From: Nonomuraea glycinis
Lineage (GTDB): Bacteria > Actinomycetota > Actinomycetes > Streptosporangiales > Streptosporangiaceae
Reading direction: 5' to 3'
Assembly (NCBI RefSeq): GCF_014646515.1
Contig: NZ_BMNK01000004.1
Location: 1 to 52,709 of the forward strand
DNA length: 52,709 nt
A model generated the notes under the pieces. It made no database searches. It was not told the origin of the DNA and saw only the letters and a program-made list of their open reading frames with translations. This document shows, one piece after another, positions 26,066-35,000 of this stretch (the first letter of the stretch is position 1; every line of letters begins with the position of its first letter). Made by a program: the position numbers and the translations under genes.

Positions 26066-26097
26066 TTGACCCTCACGCCGACGTGAGGCTTTACGTT
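26066..26097 (+). promoter_or_regulatory. MerR-type promoter with CCTCACG-N4-CGTGAGG operator
   Basis: TTGACC (26066-26071) and TACGTT (26092-26097) are separated by 20 bp, longer than optimal. The palindrome CCTCACG-CCGA-CGTGAGG (26071-26088) fills the spacer. This is the standard architecture of MerR-activated promoters. Confidence 0.75.
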
Positions 26098-26145
26098 TCC
26101 CCCATGACCCGCATCGCAGCCCAGCTGGCCGAACATGGAGGAGAT

Positions 26146-27039
26146 ATGGCACCGGCAACCGTTCTGGTCATGGGGGCCACCGGGGCGATCGGCTCCGCGC
26201 TTGTCGACATGCTCGTTCCCGATCATCAGGAGGGACGCCTGCGCCTGGTCGTCGCCACCCGCCGTCCGGATGCCGCGGCCTGGTTGCGGGAGCGTGCGGT
26301 CGAGGTGCGCCGTCTCGATCTGGACGAGGCGGAGACCGCCGGGCTGGAGGCGGTGCGGCCCGCGTTCGCGGGTGTCGACCGGGTGTTCCTGGTCACCGGA
26401 TACGACGTGAGGATGCTGGCGCAGTCCAAGGCGGCCGTGGACGCGGCCAAGGCCGAAGGCGTCTCCCATCTGGTCCATGTCGGGGTGTCCGCCGCCGAGG
26501 ACACCACCATCGTCCACTTCGCCTGGCATCAGCTCGTCGAGGCGTACATCGAACGCTCTGGGCTCGGCCACACGCACCTGCGCCCCGCTTCCTTCATGCA
26601 GAACCTGCGGTTGAGCGTCGGGGCGCCGGGCGTGCTCACGCACTTCGTCGGCGAAGCACGGCCGAACTGGGTGGACGTCTCCGACATCGCCGAGGTCGCG
26701 GCCACTGTGCTGCGCGATCCCGGACCGCACGATGGCCGGGCCTACGACCTGGCCGCCGAAGCCGCATCGCTGAGTGAGATCACCGAACTGCTGGGCAAGG
26801 TGACCGGACAGCCGTGGCGGTACGAGCCGGCAGAACCACCGGCGTTCTACGACAACATGGTCGCGGCAGGCGCTGACCCCGTTTACATGGCGTGCGTCCG
26901 CAACGTCTTCGAGCGTACGCGGAACGGCTCCCTGATCGAGCCGGACGGCGTTTTCGGCACGATCGAGGCGGTGGCGGGCCGCCCGGCGACGTCTTTGCGG
27001 GAATTCCTGGAGAGGAACCGGGAACTGTTCTCCGGATGA
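26146..27039 (+). CDS. NmrA-like NAD(P)-binding protein
   Basis: An atypical SDR of 297 residues. ATG 26146 is chosen because GGAGGAG (26137-26143) lies directly before it; ATG 26104 and GTG 26083 are in frame upstream. The dinucleotide-binding motif is VLVMGATGAIGSALV. VSHLVHVGVSAAED and HTHLRPASFMQNL follow, as in NmrA/QOR2-type proteins, which lack the YxxxK dyad and sense NAD(P) or reduce quinones. The divergent MerR regulator with a classic operator suggests a stress-induced detoxification role. Confidence 0.87.
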   Translation: MAPATVLVMGATGAIGSALVDMLVPDHQEGRLRLVVATRRPDAAAWLRERAVEVRRLDLDEAETAGLEAVRPAFAGVDRVFLVTGYDVRMLAQSKAAVDAAKAEGVSHLVHVGVSAAEDTTIVHFAWHQLVEAYIERSGLGHTHLRPASFMQNLRLSVGAPGVLTHFVGEARPNWVDVSDIAEVAATVLRDPGPHDGRAYDLAAEAASLSEITELLGKVTGQPWRYEPAEPPAFYDNMVAAGADPVYMACVRNVFERTRNGSLIEPDGVFGTIEAVAGRPATSLREFLERNRELFSG

Positions 27040-27046
27040 CCAGCCG

Positions 27047-27469
27047 TCAAGAGCCGGGGATCCGGTCCATGGCGACGAGTTCGACCTCGAACCCGTCCAT
27101 GTCCTCCAGATAGGCGGCGTAATGCCGTTCGCCACCGGCGTGCGGGTGGCGATCGGGGAACATCAGGGTCCAGCCGTGGGCGGGCGCCTGCTCGGCCAGA
27201 GCCTCGACCAGGGCGCGGCTTTCCACGTGGAAGGCCAGGTGGTTCACTCCAGGGCGGCAGCGGTCGTGCCGGTCGGTGCTGAGCGCGGAGGACTGTTCCA
27301 GGACCAGGTAGGTGGCCCCCAGCCGCCAACTGCGCCCTGCGCTCCAGTCCTGGAAGAGGGTGTATCCGAGCGCCTGCAGCAGCCACTGCCAGCTGATGAC
27401 AGCGCGCTGAAGGTCAGGCACCCATACTTCGACGTGGTGCAGCGTTCCGGTGGTGATCTTGTCGTTCAT
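27047..27469 (-). CDS. VOC-superfamily (glyoxalase-like) protein
   Basis: A 140-residue protein with one VOC fold built from two beta-alpha-beta-beta-beta units. The first metal position is LHHVEVWV (His near residue 12); GVNHLAFHVES and AAYLEDMDGFEVELVA supply the second-half His and Glu. The start is ATG 27469 (MNDKITTGTLHHVEVW); the frame is open further upstream, but those codons overlap the dikinase 3' end region and do not resemble VOC proteins. It converges on the NmrA-like gene 7 bp away. It may act in electrophile or antibiotic detoxification; substrate unknown. Confidence 0.85.
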   Translation of the reverse strand: MNDKITTGTLHHVEVWVPDLQRAVISWQWLLQALGYTLFQDWSAGRSWRLGATYLVLEQSSALSTDRHDRCRPGVNHLAFHVESRALVEALAEQAPAHGWTLMFPDRHPHAGGERHYAAYLEDMDGFEVELVAMDRIPGS

Positions 27470-27554
27470 GCCGGCGACCCCTTCTGGACGTTCGACGAGC
27501 TTGCCGCCGATGCAGGTGGTTCCCGCACGGACCAGGGCGGCCAGATGGGCACGT

Positions 27555-29216
27555 TCACGGCTCGCCGGCGTATCTGGGTGCGGCTTCGTCGGCCCAGGTG
27601 AGCAGGCGGCCCAGGTGGGGGTCGCTGGTGGCGGTGGTGGCGCGGTGGGCGCCGGCGGCGACCTCGCCACTGGTCCCGTCGATGGTGATGAGCGTGCCTT
27701 CCGCATACGTACGCGCCCCCATCCGTACGCGGCCCTCAGCGACGTCGACCGTGAGGTCGGTGACCCCGACGACGGCGGGTTTGCCCATCGCCCGCGCGAC
27801 CACGGCGGCGTGGCTGGCCGGTCCGCCGCTCGCGGTGAGGACGCCGGCGGCGGCGGCCAGGCCGTGCATGTCGAGCGGGGAGGTGTGCGGGCGCACGAGG
27901 ATGACCGGGCCGTCGGCGGCCATCCGGGCGGCCCTGTCGGCGGTGGTCGCGATGGCGCCTGTGGCGACGCCCGGGCAGGCGCCGAGCCCCCGGGTGAGGA
28001 CGTCATCGGTCGCCAGCCGGGGTGTGCGAGCGTGCCGAAGATGATGCGGGGAGATCCTGAGCAGTGCCTCCTGGCGGCTGATGACGCCCTCGTCGGCCAG
28101 GTCGACCGCCACGCGGACGGCGGCGCGGCCGGCCAGGCCGGCGGGCCGCACCTGGAGGATCCACAGCTCGCCCGCTTCGAAGGTGAACTCCACGTAGCAC
28201 GCGTCCCGGTAGTGCTCCTCGATCCGGTTCAGGGCTCGTACCAGGCCGGTCCACACATCCGGCTCGCGTCCGGCCAGGTCCGTCAGCGGCCGGGTGGACG
28301 ACGTACCGGAGACGACCTCTTCGCCCTGGCCGCCGAACAGGACCTCACCGAAGGGAGCCTGCTCGCCGGTGTTCGGGTCGCGGCTGAAGGCGACGCCGGT
28401 GCCGCTGTGCCGGTCACGGTTGCCGAACACCATCGCCTGCACGGTGACGGCGGTGCCGAGGTCGTGCGGGATGTCGTGCAGCTCGCGGTAGGTCTTGGCA
28501 CGCGGCGTGTCCCAGGACGCGAACACCGCCCGGACTGCCAGCTGCAACTGCCGTCCGGCGTCCTCCGGAACCGGCGCTCCCGCCCTTTCACGGATAAGAG
28601 CCTCAACGCCCGCAACGGCATCGGCCAGCCGCTCCGCGCCGGCGGCATCCCAGGCGTCAGTGGGATGCTCCGGGCCGGTGGCGTCGCGGGCCTGGGTGCC
28701 CGTAGGGACTTGGGTGTCTGCAGGGACTTGAGTGTCTGCAGGGACTTGAGTGTCTGTTGGCCGTCGCAGGGTCTCCGGGGCCAGGCCGAGGGCGGTGGAG
28801 GCGAAGCCGGTCAGGAATCGCAGGCGTGAGTCGAGCGCGAACCGCGGGTCGCCCGTCTCGGCTGCCAGTCCCTTCGTGGCCTCGGTGGTGAGGCCGAGGT
28901 TGAGGATCGTACTCAGCATGCCGGGCATCGACACGCTGCCACCCGAGCGGACCGACACCGTCAGGGGCCGTTCGGGGCCGCCGAGCCGCCGCCGGGTGAC
29001 GGTTTCGAGCTCGGCGACGGCAGCCGCCAACTCGGCGTCGAGGCCGTCGGCGAGCCGCCCGTCGCGCAGGAAGGCGCGGCCCGCCCCGGTGCCGATGACG
29101 AACCCGGGCGGCACCGGCAGCCCCAGTCGCTTCAAGGCGATCAGTCCGTACGCTTTGCCGCCAAGAACGCGGGCGTTCTCCTCGACTTCCGCCGAAAGCG
29201 GGTGAATCCAGATCAT
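27555..29216 (-). CDS. PEP synthase/PPDK-like dikinase lacking the PEP barrel
   Basis: A 553-residue protein with the ATP-grasp half of pyruvate phosphate dikinase (GGKAYGL, KRLGLPVPPGFVIGT, SVRSGGSVSMPGMLSTILNLG, FGNRDRHSGTGVAFSRDPNTGE) and the swivelling phosphohistidine domain (ASGGPASHAAVVARAMGKPAVVG, His at about 467). The C-terminal PEP/pyruvate TIM barrel with its catalytic Cys is absent, since full enzymes have about 800-900 residues. Either it phosphorylates another acceptor or it works with a separate barrel protein. A run of 18 bp repeats adds a DTQVPA linker near residue 155-170. Its start lies 2-17 bp from a divergent HTH gene. Confidence 0.87.
   Translation of the reverse strand: MIWIHPLSAEVEENARVLGGKAYGLIALKRLGLPVPPGFVIGTGAGRAFLRDGRLADGLDAELAAAVAELETVTRRRLGGPERPLTVSVRSGGSVSMPGMLSTILNLGLTTEATKGLAAETGDPRFALDSRLRFLTGFASTALGLAPETLRRPTDTQVPADTQVPADTQVPTGTQARDATGPEHPTDAWDAAGAERLADAVAGVEALIRERAGAPVPEDAGRQLQLAVRAVFASWDTPRAKTYRELHDIPHDLGTAVTVQAMVFGNRDRHSGTGVAFSRDPNTGEQAPFGEVLFGGQGEEVVSGTSSTRPLTDLAGREPDVWTGLVRALNRIEEHYRDACYVEFTFEAGELWILQVRPAGLAGRAAVRVAVDLADEGVISRQEALLRISPHHLRHARTPRLATDDVLTRGLGACPGVATGAIATTADRAARMAADGPVILVRPHTSPLDMHGLAAAAGVLTASGGPASHAAVVARAMGKPAVVGVTDLTVDVAEGRVRMGARTYAEGTLITIDGTSGEVAAGAHRATTATSDPHLGRLLTWADEAAPRYAGEP
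28704..28757 (-). repeat. Three 18 bp in-frame repeats inside the dikinase gene
   Basis: Units at 28704-28721, 28722-28739 and 28740-28757 (AGGGACTTGAGTGTCTGC type) encode DTQVPA repeats in a linker that related dikinases lack. Confidence 0.8.
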
Positions 29217-29233
29217 CCGTGTACCCTGTCGCC

Positions 29234-29860
29234 GTGCCGAACTCGCCTCATTCGACGAGCATTGACTTGCTGGTCCTCCACACCCTCCGCTGCATGGGCT
29301 TCACCGCGCTGTCCCGGCTGGCGGAAACGGCCGGGCTCCCCGAGGCCGACGCGGAGTCCGAGCTGATCGATCTCGCGGTGGCCGGACTCGTCACACGGGT
29401 GCCCGGTGAATTCGGCGGGTGGGGGCTGACCGAGGCCGGCCGCGCCGCGGACGCCGAGCGGATCTCCGCCGAGCTGGACGCGGCCGGCGCCCGCGCGGCG
29501 GTGACGCAGGCGTTCGACGGCTTCCTGGTGCTCAACCCGGAGTTGCTCGATCTGTGTACGGCCTGGCAGCTGCGACCCGTCGACGGTGTCGCGACCATGA
29601 ACGACCACACCGACGCGGCCTACGACGCCCGGGTCCTGGACCGGTTCGTGGAATTCGATCAGCGTGCCGACGTCGTCTGCACGGCGCTGTCGCGTGCGAT
29701 GCCGCGATTCGGGCGGTATCGGACCCGGCTCACCGATGCGCTCACCCGCGCCAGGTCCGGTGAGCTGGACTACCTGACGGACGGCATGGCGTCCTATCAC
29801 GCGGTGTGGTTCCAGCTTCATGAGGACCTACTCGTCACCTTGGGCATCCCACGCGGGTGA
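29234..29860 (+). CDS. Helix-turn-helix protein next to the dikinase
   Basis: The 208-residue protein starts at GTG 29234 or GTG 29219. Residues about 12-75 form a winged helix (IDLLVLHTLRCMGFTALSRLAETAGLPEADAESELIDLAVAGLVTRV, wing GEFGGWGLTEAGRA) resembling MarR/IclR folds. The C-terminal 130 residues are helical with YDARVLDRFVEFDQRADVVC and show no known domain to me. It is divergent from the dikinase with almost no intergenic space, so the promoters must lie inside coding sequence or the transcripts are leaderless. The last codons are copied in a 45 bp tandem repeat. Confidence 0.75.
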   Translation: MPNSPHSTSIDLLVLHTLRCMGFTALSRLAETAGLPEADAESELIDLAVAGLVTRVPGEFGGWGLTEAGRAADAERISAELDAAGARAAVTQAFDGFLVLNPELLDLCTAWQLRPVDGVATMNDHTDAAYDARVLDRFVEFDQRADVVCTALSRAMPRFGRYRTRLTDALTRARSGELDYLTDGMASYHAVWFQLHEDLLVTLGIPRG

Positions 29861-30000
29861 CGGTCAGCGGACCTGCTCGTCACCTTGGGCATCCCACGCA
29901 AGTTACGGTCAGCGGACCTGCTCGCCACCCTGGGCATCCCACGCAAGTTACGGTCAGCGGACCTGCTCGCCACCCTGGGCATCCCACGCGGGTGACGGGT
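29825..30000 (+). repeat. 45 bp tandem repeats over the HTH gene stop codon
   Basis: Units start at 29825, 29870, 29915 and 29960. Each encodes DLLVTLGIPR or DLLATLGIPR in the gene's own frame. Copies 1 and 4 carry the GCGGGTGA stop; copies 2 and 3 read GCAAGTTA and stay open. Confidence 0.85.
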
Positions 30001-31064
30001 CACCGGTGTTCTGCCGTCGCCACGGCGTAGGCGGCGCCTCGGCCTCGGGCGCGGGCGACGATCTTGCCCGCTTGGACGCGTACCGCGGCCTCGGTGGAGT
30101 CGCCGGTGTCCAGGATTCCTGCGGCCGAGGCGACGGCGGAGCCGAGGACGAGGTGGGGGCCCTGCCAGGCGTCCGGCGCGAGCACGCCGCGCAGGCACCC
30201 GACGAGGTCGCCGATCCTGAGCCGGATGAGGCGCCCGATCTCGGCCGGATCGCTCGTCACCACGGCCACGGTGACCCGGTCGCCCGGACGGGCCGCGCGG
30301 ACGGCCTCCTCGGCGGCTTCCAGCCGGCCGGCGCCGAGGACCGCGATCACGCCGTCGGCGTCGAATCCGACCTGGCGGCCGGTGATCTCGTCCGGCGACG
30401 ACGCGGGCGGCTGCCAAGGCTCCTCGACGTCGTCCGCCAGAGGGACGAAGGGCAGGTGCGGCGGATCCCAGGTGTCGGCGAGGTCGAGGCCCGCCAGGTG
30501 CTCGCAGGCGCGTGCCACGTCGAAGGGGTCGACGAAGCCGGGCGCGGCGTCGGCCAGGTGGCCGGCTCCGTTCAGCAGGGTGAGGACCAGCTCGGCCAGC
30601 CGTACCCGGCGTCCCGTACGCGGTGCTCGTGATTCCAGGGCAAGCGCGAGCAGCAGCGCCTCCAGTCTGGTGACCTGCGCCAGCGCGGTGCGGCCCGGCT
30701 CGTCGTCGAAGACCCCGGCCAGTGAGCGCAGCCGCAGCTTCCCGCCGGCAGCGGTGTCACCGGTCAGCGGCAGCCGGTCGAGCCGGGCACGGGCGAACAG
30801 GCCCAGCGCCTCGGCGAGGCCGGGTGAGTACGGCGTCCCGGCGATGCCCGCCGGCTCGATCGAGTCGACCAGGACCGCCAGGTAGAGCGCGCGTTTGCTC
30901 GGGAAGTTGGAGTAGACCGCGCCACGGGTCAGCTCGGCCCGCTCCGCGATCCGGTCGATCTTGGCGTCGTTGTATCCGCGCTCGGCGAACTCCTGTTCGG
31001 CCGCGGCCAGCACGGCCGCTCGGGTACGTTCCTGCTGTTGCGCTCGGGTCAGCCTGACCATCAC
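30000..31064 (-). CDS. TetR-family regulator with long C-terminal extension
   Basis: This 354-residue protein is far longer than the usual 190-230. Residues 1-60 are a standard TetR HTH (RAAVLAAAEQEFAERGYNDAKIDRIAERAELTRGAVYSNFPSKRALYLAVL). Residues 60-200 look like the normal ligand domain. Residues about 200-354 add an alpha/beta-looking region (VGFDADGVIAVLGAGRLEAAEEAV, GDRVTVAVVTSDPAEIGRLIRLRIGDLVG) that I do not recognise. It is divergent from the hemerythrin-like gene with 45 bp between. Its stop at 30000 touches the end of the 45 bp repeat array. Confidence 0.82.
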   Translation of the reverse strand: MMVRLTRAQQQERTRAAVLAAAEQEFAERGYNDAKIDRIAERAELTRGAVYSNFPSKRALYLAVLVDSIEPAGIAGTPYSPGLAEALGLFARARLDRLPLTGDTAAGGKLRLRSLAGVFDDEPGRTALAQVTRLEALLLALALESRAPRTGRRVRLAELVLTLLNGAGHLADAAPGFVDPFDVARACEHLAGLDLADTWDPPHLPFVPLADDVEEPWQPPASSPDEITGRQVGFDADGVIAVLGAGRLEAAEEAVRAARPGDRVTVAVVTSDPAEIGRLIRLRIGDLVGCLRGVLAPDAWQGPHLVLGSAVASAAGILDTGDSTEAAVRVQAGKIVARARGRGAAYAVATAEHR

Positions 31065-31109
31065 GCCCCCTTCACTCCCCCACTAAGATACTCACACCAC
31101 TCCGATGCC

Positions 31110-31748
31110 GTGACCATCCCAGTGCAGGAGGAGACGCTCTACCGGGTCGCCGGCGACCTGCCGCGAACGCGGCTGCTGGTCCAAGCCATGCACGCCGAAC
31201 ATCTCACCCTGCGCGAACTGGCCGGCGACCTCGCCACCGCCGGCACGCAAGGGGAGATCATCGGCCCGGCCGCCGCGCTGAATGCCATCTTCCAGGCACA
31301 TCTGGACAAGGAGAACGAGATCCTGCTGCCGGCGCTGATCGACGCCGGGGTCGATCTCGCGGCTCTTCTCGACGGGATGCACGAGATCCTCGGCGAGGCC
31401 GGCAGCGGCGAGCCCCAGGAAATGCAGCCGGCGGATCGGACGCCCCTGACGGCTCAGGTCGCCGGTAGGGCGGTGGCTGGTGACCTGAGCCGTCAGGTCG
31501 CCGGTAGTGCGATGGCCGGCGGCCCGAGTTGTCAGGTCGCCGGTAGGGCGATGGCCGGCGGCCCGAGTTGTCAGGTCGCTGGTAGGGCGGTGGCGAGCAG
31601 GATGATGCCGATCGAGCCGATCAGGGAGGCCACTGCCAGGGCACGGGCCGAGCGCCGGTGCCCTGCGCCGTTGGCCCAGCCGTGCAGGGCCGCGGCGACC
31701 ATGACCGCGCAGAACAGCCCCAGCTTGGCGGCCAGGATCCGGCCGTAG
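31110..31748 (+). CDS. Hemerythrin-like protein with repeat-extended C-terminus
   Basis: From GTG 31110 the first 105 residues carry the spacing of a hemerythrin-type four-helix bundle: HAEHLTLRELAGDL, NAIFQAHLDKENEILLPAL and GMHEILGEAG supply His and Glu ligands for a di-iron site. The 'LYRVAGDLPRTRLLV' entry is common in actinobacterial hemerythrins next to NO genes. After that come four QVAGRAVAGG-like repeats from a 39 bp array, then 50 residues that overlap the convergent CopD-like gene on the other strand. The natural stop was probably lost in the repeat. NO or O2 binding is inferred from the family. Confidence 0.65.
   Translation: MTIPVQEETLYRVAGDLPRTRLLVQAMHAEHLTLRELAGDLATAGTQGEIIGPAAALNAIFQAHLDKENEILLPALIDAGVDLAALLDGMHEILGEAGSGEPQEMQPADRTPLTAQVAGRAVAGDLSRQVAGSAMAGGPSCQVAGRAMAGGPSCQVAGRAVASRMMPIEPIREATARARAERRCPAPLAQPCRAAATMTAQNSPSLAARIRP
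31454..31600 (-). repeat. 39 bp tandem repeats over the CopD-like stop codon
   Basis: Units begin at 31454, 31493, 31532 and 31571. On the minus strand each reads ALPAT followed by TGA. The unit at 31571 is the true gene end; three more copies with their stops lie downstream. Confidence 0.85.
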
Positions 31749-32008
31749 CCGGGCTCGGCCAGCGACGCCCAGGTGACCCCCTTGTGCCAGGCGATGGCCA
31801 CGCCCGTGGCGAGCTGCACGGGCAGGAACACGGCACCGGTGATCATCCCGAACCGGCGGCCGACCGCGGTCAGCATCCGGCCGCGCCGCTCGGCGTCCAA
31901 CTGGTGGCGGGCCAGCGGCAGCACCACCAGGGAGACCGTGAGCTGCCCGCCGACCCACAGCGCCGCCGACAGCACGTGCAGGAATCGCACCACTGACCAC
32001 CAGGTCAC
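31571..32008 (-). CDS. CopD-like small membrane protein
   Basis: The 145-residue protein has four TM helices (about 5-27, 52-74, 88-110 and 122-142) and begins WWSVVRFLHVLSAALWVGGQL, the His-bearing helix of CopD/DUF2269-type proteins. GMITGAVFLPVQLATGVAIAWHKG carries a second conserved stretch. The start GTG 32008 overlaps the stop of the NnrS-NirK gene by GTGA, so the two are translationally coupled. A role in copper or haem handling for the nitrite reductase is inferred from the context. Its 3' end is in a 39 bp repeat array. Confidence 0.8.
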   Translation of the reverse strand: MTWWSVVRFLHVLSAALWVGGQLTVSLVVLPLARHQLDAERRGRMLTAVGRRFGMITGAVFLPVQLATGVAIAWHKGVTWASLAEPGYGRILAAKLGLFCAVMVAAALHGWANGAGHRRSARALAVASLIGSIGIILLATALPAT

Positions 32009-35000
32009 CGGGCCCCCACCTTGAACAGGCCGTGCGCGCCGCCCTCCGCCTGGCGCATCGTGTGGTCCACCACCGGGTACGTGCCCGCCTCCGGGAAGAC
32101 CAGCTCGGCGAAGCCGCCCTGGGCCGGGGCCAGATCCAGCACCTGGGCGCCGCCGGGATCGCTCTCACGCAACTGGTACGCACCTTCTCTGTAGATCGTG
32201 TCGAACGGCGCCCCCACCACGTGCAGCGCCGTGCCGGAGCTGGGGCCGGCGGCCACGGCCCAGATCCGCACCCGCTCGCCGGCCTTCGCCGTCAGGGGCG
32301 CGTGATCGTACCCGGCGGCGGTGCCGTTGAACATCCAGCCGTCCGGGCGGCCCTCGCGGATCTTGGCCACCTGGGCGTCGCTGCCCAGCTCACCGAGGTG
32401 GAGCTCACCCTGCACCAGCAGGTACTCGCGGTCGACCTTCGGCAGGCGGGGCGGGTCGATGATCACCGCGCCGTACATGCCGTTCGCGATGTGCTGCGTC
32501 ATCGGCATGGTGGAGCAGTGATAGAGCCACGCTCCGGCGAACTCGGCCCGGAAGCGGTAGGTGAGCCGCTCCCCCGGCGCGATGCTCCGCATCACGCCGT
32601 CGGGCGCGTTCGCCCCGGCGTGGAAGTCGATGCCGTGATCCATGCTGCCGCCGTTCACGAAGGTGACCGTGAAGACGTCGCCGACGCCGCCGCGCAGCAC
32701 CGGCCCGGGCACAGTGCCGTTGTACGTCCACACGCGCTGACGCACGCCAGGGGCTACTTCGCGTACGACCTTGTCATCCACCCGGAGCTCGACGGCGTGC
32801 TCCGTTCCGCCGGGCGCGGGTTCGAGCGCCGCGTCGTACGGCGTCCAGCCCGGCGACATCGGCGCCGCCAGGTCAAGAGGTCGGCTGGCACCACTCATGC
32901 CAGTCGCACCCGTAGTGCCGGTCGTGCCGGTCTCGCCCGTAGTGCCGGTCGTGCCGGTCTCGCCCGCAGTGCCTGTCATGCCCGTCTCGCCCGTGCCCGT
33001 CGCGCTGTGCCCAGTGTGCCCGGGGTCGGCGGGGTGTGCCGTGGTGCCCGTCGGAACGATTCGCATGGTCATGCCAGCGGCGCGGTGCCCGGCGACGGTG
33101 CACCAGCCGTCCACCGCCTCGCCCAGGGGCCGCAAGGTCAGCGTGGCGCTCTGCCCGATCCCCAGCATGGGGGTGCGCTCGCCGGTGGCCAGCCGCAGGT
33201 CGTGCCGCTGGGCGTCGGCGTTGGTGACGCGCAGCGTCAGGACGGTACCGGCGGCGGCCTCGATCACCGAGGGCCGGATGCTCATCCCGGACAGCGTCAC
33301 CTCGACCGTCTGCACGCCGGTGGCGGTGACCCGCGTCTGCGGCCCGGCCCCGCCGGTCGTCGCCACCACGACCGCGGCGGCCGTCAGCAGGCACCCGGCC
33401 GCCACCCCGGCCACTGCGGGCCAGGCCCGCCCGCGCCCCTCGCGGTCGCGGGCGGGCCGATCCGCGGCCGCCCCCGCCTTCGCCCCCTCGGCCACCCCCG
33501 CCTTCGCCGCCTCGGCGGCCCGCGCCCGTGTCAGCGCGATCACGGCCAGCATGATGAACGCGGCCCCGGCGGCCAGCACCAGCGCCCAGCCCAGCAGCCC
33601 GAGCGGCGTGGGCACCGGCAGCGCCAGCAGCGGGACGCCGAGGTTGAGCGCCGCCAGCCGGGCCGTCCAGCCGCGCTCCAGCAGCGCCGCGTTCTCCTTG
33701 AACCGGGCCGGGCCGCCGCCCAGCACCGCGGGCAGCAGGTGTAGCAGCGAGCCGAGCAGCACCTGGGCGATGAACCCGACTAGCACGAGCGGCAGCAGCG
33801 GCGCCAGGGCGGCGGCCACCTCCCCCGCCGGGCGGGTGGCGACGATCACCAGGTCGGCGACGAGGGCGATCTCGAACCAGACGACGGAGGCCCCAAGCAT
33901 CCAGGCCGCCCCGGTGTGCGGGCGGCGCCGGCGGGCCGCCTCGGCCAGTGGCACCAGCGCGGTCAGGGTTCCGGCCGCGTACGCGACCAGCCCGGCGAGC
34001 GCGATCCACCGCCAGCCGGCCACCAGCCCGGCGACGGCCACGGCCAGGCCCGCCGCCACCAGCGGCAGCCCCGCCCGCGACGCCCGGCGGGTCCGCTCCG
34101 ACATACGGGTACGCAGCACCGTCGGCCACAGCGTGAACAGGGTGCCCAGCACGGTCAGGCCGATCCAGCCGAGCAGGTTCACCTGGGCGTGCGCGGCGTG
34201 CAGCCGCTCGTGCGTCTCGCCGTGGCCCACCTGCGCCGCCAGCAGCCCGCCGAGGACGCCGCCGGCGGCCAGCGCCCCGGCCGCGCACACGTACCAGCCG
34301 ATGACGTGCCCGAACCGGCCCGGCAGCGCGTGCCGTACCAGCGAGATCAGGGTGTGGGCGTGCCACAGCACGACTCCCACCGCCATGGTCGCCCCGGCGG
34401 CGGCGAGCTGCCAGGGGCCGGCCGCGACGCCGTACAGGATCGCGACCGTCGCGACGTTGAGCAGCGCGAGCCGCGTCAGGCTGCCGCGCCGGCCGGGCGT
34501 GCGCGCGCGGAGCAGCGCCACGGTGAAATGCTCGCTCCAGATGAGGATGGCGGTGGAGACCGCACCCAGCAGGAACACGTGGATGAGCAGCCAGCGCGGG
34601 GCGGGCAGTGCCTCCCCGGCGAGCGCCACCGCGACGGTCAGGCCCAGCCACGCGAGCACGATCGCGTTCGCCCGCAGGTGCCAGGACGCGCGCGGACGCG
34701 GCGGCGTGAGCGGCTGCGGGCCCTTCTGTATGCGTACCTCGAGGGGGTTCACCGCAGGTGCCTTCCTATCGTGACCGGCGCGCGAGCGCGCCACCGCGAT
34801 CGCGCATCCGGCGAACAAGAGCAGAGCGAGTTCGGACAGCACGCCGCCCAGCGTGCGTACCGGGCCGATCGCGGTCAGGTCCCCGATGACGCGGGCCGCC
34901 ACCGCCACGTGCAGCAACGCCAGCGGCGCGTACAGCACCGGCCGGTACGGCAGCCGCACGCGCAGCAGCGCGGGCAGGATCACCGGGGCGTGGCCGAAGA

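Noticed and set aside
29825..30000. Repeat array as a CRISPR
   Set aside because: Units are contiguous with no spacers, continue a protein-coding frame, and no cas gene is nearby.
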